Shown here: one piece after another, positions 1 through 5,195 of the stretch
Numbering within the stretch: position 1 is the first letter of the stretch
How the letters are laid out: the number at the start of each line of letters is the position of its first letter
Assembly (NCBI GenBank): GCA_001805375.1
Contig: MHFY01000068.1
Location: forward strand, 1-6,092
DNA from: Omnitrophica WOR_2 bacterium GWA2_47_8
GTDB lineage: Bacteria; Omnitrophota; Gorgyraeia; Zapsychrales; GWA2-47-8
DNA length: 6,092 nucleotides
Reading direction: 5' to 3'
Translations under genes and position numbers: made by a program
Notes under the pieces: model-generated
The model's input: only the letters and a program-made list of their open reading frames with translations
Database searches by the model: none
What the model was told of the DNA's origin: nothing

Positions 1-674
1 ACTCGATAGGGGCCAATGCCCTGTTAACGCGGGTCGGCGCGTACTATCATGATATCGGAAAGCTGATCAAGCCCGAGTATTTCACCGAAAATCAAATGTT
101 GAGCGTGGTCAATAAACACGACCATATTGAACCGTCGATGAGCCGCCTGGTCATTTTAAACCACGTGAAGGAGGGGATAGATCTCGGAAAGAAATATAAA
201 TTAAATCCGGTGATCATCGATTTTATCCCGCAGCACCACGGCACCGGTTTGATCTATTATTTTTATCAAAAGGCGCTGGAAGGCGCGGACCGGACCGACG
301 CGGTGTCGGAGGAGAATTTCCGTTATCCGGGGCCCAAACCGCAGAGTCGCGAGACCGCCATTGTCATGCTTGCGGATTCTGTGGAAGGCGCCACCCGGGC
401 CATGGATGAACAAAGCCCTAAGAAGATAGAAGAGATGGTCAGAAAGATCATCAATAACCGTTTTATCGACGGCCAGCTGGATGAATGCAACCTTACCTTA
501 AAGGAAATTGAGCGTATCGCCGCCACCTTTACCCGCGTGCTGGGCGCGATGTATCACGGACGCGTCAAATACCCCGAAAAGAAAGCCGAGAATGGAAATA
601 ACAACTCAAAATCTAACGGCACACATCCCAATAACGGCCAAACAACTCACCCGGACCGTAAAGACGATTCTTAA
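1..674 (+). CDS. pgpH: PgpH/YqfF-like 7TM-HD cyclic-di-AMP phosphodiesterase, C-terminal part (5' end outside window)
   Basis: This is the cytoplasmic HD hydrolase part of a PgpH (7TM receptor-HD) protein. The family is membrane-anchored and hydrolyses c-di-AMP to pApA. The frame is open from base 3, with no start in view before the HD core, so the gene begins left of the window. Seen in order: LLTRVGAYYHDIGK with the HD metal pair at 48-53, then NHVKEG, then IDFIPQHHGT (further metal-ligand histidines), YFYQKA, FRYPGPKPQSRE, and MLADSVEGA with a late catalytic-type Asp, followed by DGQLDECNLT. This succession is characteristic of PgpH rather than of a generic HD protein. The first HD-domain His and the transmembrane part lie off the edge. 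The family usually ends shortly after the YHGRVKYPE segment. Here about 30 extra polar residues rich in Asn, Lys, Gly and Ser follow, encoded where ybeY overlaps in another frame. The assignment is firm; the activity is inferred from the family. Confidence 0.9.
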   Translation, partial: SIGANALLTRVGAYYHDIGKLIKPEYFTENQMLSVVNKHDHIEPSMSRLVILNHVKEGIDLGKKYKLNPVIIDFIPQHHGTGLIYYFYQKALEGADRTDAVSEENFRYPGPKPQSRETAIVMLADSVEGATRAMDEQSPKKIEEMVRKIINNRFIDGQLDECNLTLKEIERIAATFTRVLGAMYHGRVKYPEKKAENGNNNSKSNGTHPNNGQTTHPDRKDDS

Positions 675-1032
675 AAGTTTCCATATCCAAAAAGGATTCC
701 TCTCCTTCGTTTTTGTCAATTCCGGTAAGATCAAAAGCTTAAACAAAAAATATTTAAAACGCAGTTATGTCACGGATGTCCTGGCCTTCGACCTTTTAAG
801 CGAACCTCAGCCCCGCCGTTTGGAAGGGGAGATCTTTATCTGTGTCCCCCAAGCCCGCCGCAACGCAAAATTCTTTAAAAATACTCCCAAAGACGAAATT
901 ATTTTGTATATAATCCATGGTGTGCTGCATCTTTTGGGTTATGACGACCATTCAGCCAAAGACACGGCCCGGATGCGGGAAAAAGAGAAGATCGTGATGG
1001 AAATCCTAAGAAAAAAGAAGGTCATCAGGTGA
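592..1032 (+). CDS. ybeY: YbeY endoribonuclease / rRNA maturation factor
   Basis: YbeY is a single-domain metal-dependent endoribonuclease acting in 16S rRNA 3' processing and ribosome quality control. From ATG 592 the product is 146 residues, the usual size. Seen: an N-terminal MEITTQN strand, FVFVNSGKIKSLNKKYL, TDVLAFDL (the family's TDVLSFPL), EGEIFICVPQARR, and the signature HGVLHLLGYDDH at residues 109-120. A longer reading from 508 would add a 28-residue Pro/Cys-rich extension lying wholly inside pgpH and unlike the family, so 592 is preferred. Even this start overlaps pgpH by 83 bases, and no good Shine-Dalgarno sequence precedes it, so translation may be coupled to pgpH. Odd point: the zinc motif reads H-x3-H-x6-H (H109, H113, H120) instead of the E. 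coli H-x3-H-x5-H, with Asp119 where the third His would sit. The last codons and stop lie inside the downstream repeat arm. Confidence 0.93.
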   Translation: MEITTQNLTAHIPITAKQLTRTVKTILKSFHIQKGFLSFVFVNSGKIKSLNKKYLKRSYVTDVLAFDLLSEPQPRRLEGEIFICVPQARRNAKFFKNTPKDEIILYIIHGVLHLLGYDDHSAKDTARMREKEKIVMEILRKKKVIR

Positions 1033-1138
1033 TCAGAATATCGGTAGGCAGGGTATCAGGGCATCAGATTATCAGGGAAATTTTATCTGATATTCCGATA
1101 TCCTGGTCTTCTGCACTCTGATTTCCTGATACCCTGAT
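1024..1138. repeat. Mirrored 8-base tandem repeat forming a long imperfect inverted repeat
   Basis: The left arm contains seven successive copies of a degenerate unit ATCAGGNN starting at 1024, 1032, 1040, 1047, 1055, 1063 and 1071 (spacings 8,8,7,8,8,8). The right arm has seven complementary CTGAT-type units at 1087, 1095, 1103, 1111, 1118, 1126 and 1134 (spacings 8,8,8,7,8,8), an exact mirror including the single 7-base step. Pairing base i with 2162-i over 1024-1075 against 1087-1138, I count 36 Watson-Crick pairs, 5 G-T pairs and 11 mismatches, around an 11-base loop (1076-1086). A second, shifted register pairs 1049-1068 with 1117-1136 at 18 of 20 positions. The element covers the ybeY stop codon and ends 12 bases before the recO ATG. 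No run of T follows the hairpin, so it does not look like an intrinsic terminator. It could be a BIME/REP-like dispersed element, an mRNA stability or attenuation structure, or a protein-binding array; the sequence alone does not decide. Confidence 0.85.
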
Positions 1139-1150
1139 AAACTTAATATT

Positions 1151-1888
1151 ATGATCCTAAAAACCGAAGGCATTGTCCTTAAGCACTTTGATTTCCGCGA
1201 GACCAGCCGCATCGCCACCTTTTTTACCAAAGACTACGGGAAGATCAAGGGTGTCTTGAAGGGCATCCGCAAAGACCACAAAAAGTTCGGCAGCAGCATC
1301 GATAAATTCTCCCTCAACGACATTGTTTACTACCAGTACCGCAATTCCGAGATCCATCTGATCAGCCAGTGCGATCTGCGCAATTTCTTTTTTGATATCC
1401 GCAAAGACTTAAAACGTTCCCTTGCCGCGCATTACCTGCTGGAGCTGGTCGATAAGATCATGCCGCAGGAAGACCCCAACGATGACGTCTACTCTCTGAT
1501 GATGGATTTTCTAAGCAGCTTGGGGGAGGAGGCGGACACGGATAAACTGGTGCACATCCTGCAGATCAAGATGCTGCTTTATTCCGGGTTCCGGCCGTAT
1601 ATCGATTCCTGTATAAAATGCAACGCCAAGGTCAAGACCAGGGCGAAATTCAGTAATAATTTAGGCGGGCTGGTCTGCGAGAAATGTAAGATCTCTGATG
1701 AGACGATAACGGTTATTAACGGTGGAACAGTGGCGACGATCCTTTTTGCGGAACAGAATCCCTGGGAGAAATGTTTAAGGCTGACCTTGTCACCGCTCAT
1801 TAAGAAAGAATTGAAATATATCTTAAATAATTTTCTGGTCTTTCACTTAGGGAAAAAGATCCAGTCCGCTAAATTTGTTCAGCAGTAA
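1151..1888 (+). CDS. recO: DNA repair protein RecO (recombination mediator)
   Basis: RecO works with RecR (and RecF) in the cytoplasm to displace SSB and load RecA on single-stranded gaps, and it can anneal complementary strands. The product is 245 residues, typical of the family. Seen: the N-terminal OB-fold opening MILKTEGIVLKHFDFRET and FTKDYGKIKGVLKGIRK, then a helical middle (LKRSLAAHYLLELVDKIMP, KLVHILQIKMLLYSGFRP), then a zinc-finger module with Cys154-x2-Cys157 and Cys176-x2-Cys179, then HLGKKIQSAKF at the C-terminus, which fits the family's terminal 'LKSxxFL'-type motif. All four zinc cysteines are present, as in the zinc-binding RecO group. ATG 1151 gives the canonical N-terminus. 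Upstream sequence (ATAAACTTAATATT) has no Shine-Dalgarno match. The gene follows ybeY after a gap filled by the mirrored repeat; era, cdd and dgkA, often found between them, are missing. The last 23 bases recur at the end of the next gene. Confidence 0.95.
   Translation: MILKTEGIVLKHFDFRETSRIATFFTKDYGKIKGVLKGIRKDHKKFGSSIDKFSLNDIVYYQYRNSEIHLISQCDLRNFFFDIRKDLKRSLAAHYLLELVDKIMPQEDPNDDVYSLMMDFLSSLGEEADTDKLVHILQIKMLLYSGFRPYIDSCIKCNAKVKTRAKFSNNLGGLVCEKCKISDETITVINGGTVATILFAEQNPWEKCLRLTLSPLIKKELKYILNNFLVFHLGKKIQSAKFVQQ
1866..1888 (+). repeat. 23-base direct repeat, copy 1 (3' end of recO)
   Basis: The bases CCGCTAAATTTGTTCAGCAG followed by TAA encode the RecO C-terminus (S)AKFVQQ and its stop. The same 23 bases, with two differences, recur in the same frame at 5173-5195. 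Similarity stops abruptly on both sides: the 12 bases before match only 4 of 12, and nothing aligns after the stop. Confidence 0.85.
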
Positions 1889-1919
1889 AAATCCCTCCGA
1901 GTACTTCTCTTTATAAATT

Positions 1920-1949
1920 TTGGCAAAATAAAGGCGTATAATTTATACT
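1920..1949 (+). promoter_or_regulatory. Candidate sigma70-type promoter for the large secreted protein gene
   Basis: TTGGCA (1920-1925) lies 18 bases upstream of TATACT (1944-1949), each a 5-of-6 match to the -35 and -10 consensus. A perfect TATAAT also sits at 1937-1942 but lacks a -35 at good spacing. Either -10 would start transcription at about 1949-1956, only 3 to 10 bases before the ATG at 1959, so the mRNA would be leaderless or nearly so. This agrees with the absence of a Shine-Dalgarno sequence. The region is AT-rich, so chance matches are possible. Confidence 0.4.
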
Positions 1950-1958
1950 TATACTAGT

Positions 1959-4900
1959 ATGAAAGCCCCTCGTAAACGTAGTTTTCTCCATAGGCTCACA
2001 GCTGTCCTTATGGTCTTGACCTTTCCGTTCACGACCATTATTCCTTCTTACGGCCAGGAAATCCTGAATTTGCCGGTTCCCGGAAGCATGGTTCCGCTCA
2101 GCCCGGGGTTTGTCCCCACTATTCTTAAAGGGGTCAAAATTTACCCCAGCGATCCGTTGCGCTTTGATTTTATCGTGGATACGGGGCATTCCGGATTAAA
2201 GGGGGATGCTCTAAAGGAAGAATCGCAAAGGCTTATCAAATATTTTCTTGCCTCTCTGACCGTTCCGGAAGACAGCCTTTGGGTGAATCTTTCACCTTAT
2301 GAAAAAGATAAAATCATTCCCGCTGACTTCGGCCAGACTGAAATGGGCCGGGATCTCCTTGCTCAAGACTATATTTTAAAACAGATTACCGCGTCTTTAA
2401 TCTATCCTGAAGATGAATTAGGAAAGAAATTCTGGGAAAAAGTATATCAGAAGGCCCAAACCCTTTACGGCACCACCGATATTCCTCTTAATACTTTTAA
2501 TAAAGTCTGGATTATTCCTGAAAAGGCGGTTGTATATGTAGAGGGAGAAACAATTTTTGTCGCGGAAAGCCATCTTAAGGTCCTGCTGGAAGAAGATTAT
2601 TTGGCCCTTGAGCATAATTCGTATAATCAGAACATCGGCGCGGACAAAATTTCTAAAGATAAGTTGGAGCAAGTCAGTGGCGTGTCGTCTTCCATTGTTC
2701 GGGAGATCGTTATCCCTGAACTTGAAAAAGAAGTCAATGAGGGAAAAAATTTCGCACAATTAAGGCAGATCTACAATTCAGTGATCCTTGCCACCTGGTT
2801 TAAGAAAAATTTGAAGGAAAGCTTTCTGGGAAAAGTATACGCCAATCAGAATAAAACAAAAGGCATTGAAAGCAATAATCAAAAGATCAATGAGGAAATT
2901 TATCAGCGTTATGTAGAGGCCTATAAAAAGGGTGTGTATAATTTTGTCAAAGAGGATTACGATTTTGCCACTCAACAGATGATCCCCCGGAAATATTTCT
3001 CAGGAGGGGCCAAGCTCGACGCGACAGATGTTTTAGACAGCGTCGTTTCCAGGGAAACGCCCGGCCAACCGTCTCTGCTTGCCAGGGCGATGCGTAAGTT
3101 GCAAGGCCCGGCGTTTGTCATTGCGACGTATTTAGGGGCTTGCACGGCGTCGGGTTGCAGTTCCATTCAGCCCGGTAAGTTGCCGGATAGACCTGTTGCC
3201 ATTGAGCAAATTCAGAAAAACGAAAAGACGTTGCAGCGTGCCATGGACACAGTTTATTTTGCTGACCGGCTGATGGATTTTATCCGCGCGCAAGATGTAA
3301 AACAAAAGACTGTTGTTCTGGAAGCGGCAGCGCCTTTGGGAGAAGAATTAGTAAATTTGGTCACACAATATATGGATTTGAGTACTAAAAAGGATCCGGA
3401 AAGCCATACATTATTAGCCCAAATTAACGAAAAGTATTTATTAAAGGCTGGGCTCTTTGCGGGAGACATCCAGGATAGTGATTGGAAAAGGCCGAAGGGA
3501 TTAGTCCGGGCCGATAAACAATTAGTCTTTAGTGATAAAGATCCCGAGCGGTTGATCATAGAGTTGGATCCCAAAGGTTTTGTCCTGCCCGGGACGGGAC
3601 CGGAGTTCTTTATACAGCATGATATTTATGTAAGTTATCCTGAAATGCCCAGTTTGGCCCAATTGAGCAATTTAAAAGGATGGAAGAGCCGCCTTAATAT
3701 TCACGTTGGCAGCATAACGTACAGCGCCCCGTATGAAATCATTGATTATGTTTATAAGGAATCGGAAGGAGTTTTATATTTTGCCTTTGAGATCATTCAA
3801 GATATTAAACTTGAGGAAAGACCAGAGCTTACCTTTGAGCCGACGAATGATCCGGAACTGCAAAGGATGCAGGCTGAGACGAAAGCGCTGCAAAAGTTTC
3901 TCGATGTTTTTAGAAAGTCCGAGAAAGAGCAAGTGGGCAAAAATAACAGGATTACCGGCCGGGCTGTCATGACGGGCATGGTCACTGGTCTGGCACGGTT
4001 AAAATATCTGGGATTAAAGGGTCAAAAGTTTCCCGCTGTCACGCTTAAATCCGGAATGTCTTGGGGTCATGATGAATTACGAAGTATAAAACAAGAACAA
4101 GCCCAGGAAAAAATAGCTAAAGAAGTAATTATAAAGATAGAAGATCTATTGGGAAAAGAGTTGGATATGGATGATCTGTTGATTTTTTCAATCATGCCCA
4201 GCCATTTCCTGCAATTAGGGAGGTCGACGGGTTATGAAGGACGCTTGGCTGATGAGCTCATTGGAAGAACCTTTAAGCAGGCCGAAGAAAATTTGACAAA
4301 GGAGACTCAAGAAATTAAAGGAATGTCGATTTCTGATGTAATAAAAAAATATCCGGTTTTAACAGATAAAATTGTTGAAGAGATTAATCAGCGCAAGCAA
4401 AAGAGATTAGCCGAAATTAAAGATGAAGATCTTCGAGATAAAACGGAGGAGACTTTTAATGAGATGCCTCAGGGGTATGTTATTGCCAGGATCACGATGG
4501 CAGAAGCGTTGCGGATTTTAAGAGAACAAGAAAGAAATCGAATCCGGATTCCTCCGACACTGCGTTTGATTCAAAACCGCGATGCGGAAATACAGAAGAG
4601 GATAGAGGCGATCGATAGTGTCATCGCTCAATTAAATGCGTCTTTGGAAAAAGACGTTTGGGTGGGAGCGAATCTTTTTTCTTTGACTGGGGATTATTCA
4701 TCAAAAGAAATGGTGGAAGCTTATAATGATACGGAAATTCTATCTTCATTGCGAATGAACGGGAAAGATGTCCTTCCCGAAACTATTAAAAAGAAATACA
4801 ATATCGACGTCATCCCGGCGCATGATTATGAATGGCAGAATAAAATGGAAAAACAGGTGGTGCAATGGCTTATCGAAGAACTTAAGAAGGAGAAAACTCA

Positions 4901-5195
4901 ATTAGAGCAAGAACGAGCGTCTGTGCCCGCCCAATCGCAGATAAAGACGGGACAGGCCCAAGAAAAAGTCGAAACCCCTGGCGGTATCGACTTTAATCCA
5001 AAAAATTTTGATGTAAAAACACAGGGTGACAAGATCGAATTTAAGATTCCCGCTGAATATCAAAACTTGGAAAACACACCCATCAATGGATTTATTCCGA
5101 ATATTTTTAGGATTTCTCCATTAACAAATTTTGTGCCGCTTTTGAGTAAGTCAGAAATTGAAGGAGAGCAAGCCGCTAAGTTTGTTCAGCAATAA
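1959..5195 (+). CDS. Large predicted secreted protein (1078 aa), function unknown, Omnitrophota-type modular family
   Basis: I do not recognise an enzymatic function. Residues 1-32 form a signal peptide: basic n-region (KAPRKR), hydrophobic stretch at about 13-28, and a plausible cleavage after IPSYG, so the protein should be exported. Residues about 34-350 resemble an N-terminal module I recall from Omnitrophota predicted proteins: LPVPGSMVPLSPGF, GVKIYPSDPLRFDFIVD, LWVNLSPYEKDKIIP, GQTEMGRDLLAQDYILKQ, FNKVWIIPEKAVVY, IVREIVIPELEKEVNEGKNF and MIPRKYFSGGAKLDATD. Residues 378-402 look like an internal lipoprotein signal (hydrophobic run ending LGAC at Cys395). Residues about 405-1000 are unfamiliar: a beta-rich stretch (about 510-615), then charged helical sequence with likely coiled coils (about 630-660, 805-830, 870-900, 960-985). 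Residues about 1007-1063 (PGGIDFNPKNFDV to PLTNFVPLL) resemble a recurring C-terminal module of the same protein group. It ends AAKFVQQ, shared with RecO. No Shine-Dalgarno precedes ATG 1959. By eye the gene is more AT-rich than its flanks. A structural or envelope role is only a guess. Confidence 0.85.
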   Translation: MKAPRKRSFLHRLTAVLMVLTFPFTTIIPSYGQEILNLPVPGSMVPLSPGFVPTILKGVKIYPSDPLRFDFIVDTGHSGLKGDALKEESQRLIKYFLASLTVPEDSLWVNLSPYEKDKIIPADFGQTEMGRDLLAQDYILKQITASLIYPEDELGKKFWEKVYQKAQTLYGTTDIPLNTFNKVWIIPEKAVVYVEGETIFVAESHLKVLLEEDYLALEHNSYNQNIGADKISKDKLEQVSGVSSSIVREIVIPELEKEVNEGKNFAQLRQIYNSVILATWFKKNLKESFLGKVYANQNKTKGIESNNQKINEEIYQRYVEAYKKGVYNFVKEDYDFATQQMIPRKYFSGGAKLDATDVLDSVVSRETPGQPSLLARAMRKLQGPAFVIATYLGACTASGCSSIQPGKLPDRPVAIEQIQKNEKTLQRAMDTVYFADRLMDFIRAQDVKQKTVVLEAAAPLGEELVNLVTQYMDLSTKKDPESHTLLAQINEKYLLKAGLFAGDIQDSDWKRPKGLVRADKQLVFSDKDPERLIIELDPKGFVLPGTGPEFFIQHDIYVSYPEMPSLAQLSNLKGWKSRLNIHVGSITYSAPYEIIDYVYKESEGVLYFAFEIIQDIKLEERPELTFEPTNDPELQRMQAETKALQKFLDVFRKSEKEQVGKNNRITGRAVMTGMVTGLARLKYLGLKGQKFPAVTLKSGMSWGHDELRSIKQEQAQEKIAKEVIIKIEDLLGKELDMDDLLIFSIMPSHFLQLGRSTGYEGRLADELIGRTFKQAEENLTKETQEIKGMSISDVIKKYPVLTDKIVEEINQRKQKRLAEIKDEDLRDKTEETFNEMPQGYVIARITMAEALRILREQERNRIRIPPTLRLIQNRDAEIQKRIEAIDSVIAQLNASLEKDVWVGANLFSLTGDYSSKEMVEAYNDTEILSSLRMNGKDVLPETIKKKYNIDVIPAHDYEWQNKMEKQVVQWLIEELKKEKTQLEQERASVPAQSQIKTGQAQEKVETPGGIDFNPKNFDVKTQGDKIEFKIPAEYQNLENTPINGFIPNIFRISPLTNFVPLLSKSEIEGEQAAKFVQQ
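3090..3148 (+). other. Internal lipoprotein-signal-like segment within the large secreted protein
   Basis: Residues 378-397 read MRKLQGPAFVIATYLGACTA. They combine a Met, a short basic stretch (Arg379, Lys380), a moderately hydrophobic run and a lipobox-like LGAC with Cys395 (codon 3141-3143), followed by small polar residues (TASGCSS), all as in an N-terminal lipoprotein signal. It lies in the middle of an intact frame, directly after the N-terminal module. It could mark a fusion junction, an internal translation start at ATG 3090 (no clear ribosome site seen), or an internal membrane-associated hinge. It may also be chance. Confidence 0.45.
5173..5195 (+). repeat. 23-base direct repeat, copy 2 (3' end of large secreted protein gene, overlapping helicase 3' end)
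   Basis: It matches 1866-1888 at 21 of 23 positions. The differences are AAA/AAG (Lys) and CAG/CAA (Gln), both silent, so the encoded AKFVQQ-stop is unchanged. On the minus strand the same bases encode the last residues of the helicase (AEQT) and its TAG stop at 5178-5176. The element therefore ends a reading frame on each strand, and the two convergent genes overlap by 20 bases within it. Confidence 0.85.

Noticed and set aside
508..591. Longer ybeY start at ATG 508
   Set aside because: It adds 28 residues unlike any YbeY N-terminus and lies wholly inside the well-conserved pgpH coding sequence; ATG 592 gives a normal-length protein.
1024..1138. CRISPR array or intrinsic terminator
   Set aside because: The units are 8 bases with no spacers of CRISPR size, the two halves are in opposite orientation, and no T-run follows the stem.
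1866..1886. The 23-base repeat as a hairpin element
   Set aside because: The partial palindrome (GCT...AGC) gives only three plus two pairs across a mismatch with a four-base loop, too weak to matter.
1871..1888. AKFVQQ as a tmRNA (ssrA) degradation tag
   Set aside because: It is encoded in the genes themselves, and tmRNA tags typically end in small hydrophobic residues such as LAA, not QQ.
1889..1958. Terminator after recO
   Set aside because: No GC-rich hairpin followed by T residues can be drawn in this 70-base gap; only promoter-like elements are visible.
3254..3574. Minus-strand open frame of 106 codons (also 2418-2759, 113 codons)
   Set aside because: Both are antisense to the large secreted-protein gene, have unremarkable Ser-rich or hydrophobic sequence, and resemble no family; they are shadows of the real frame.
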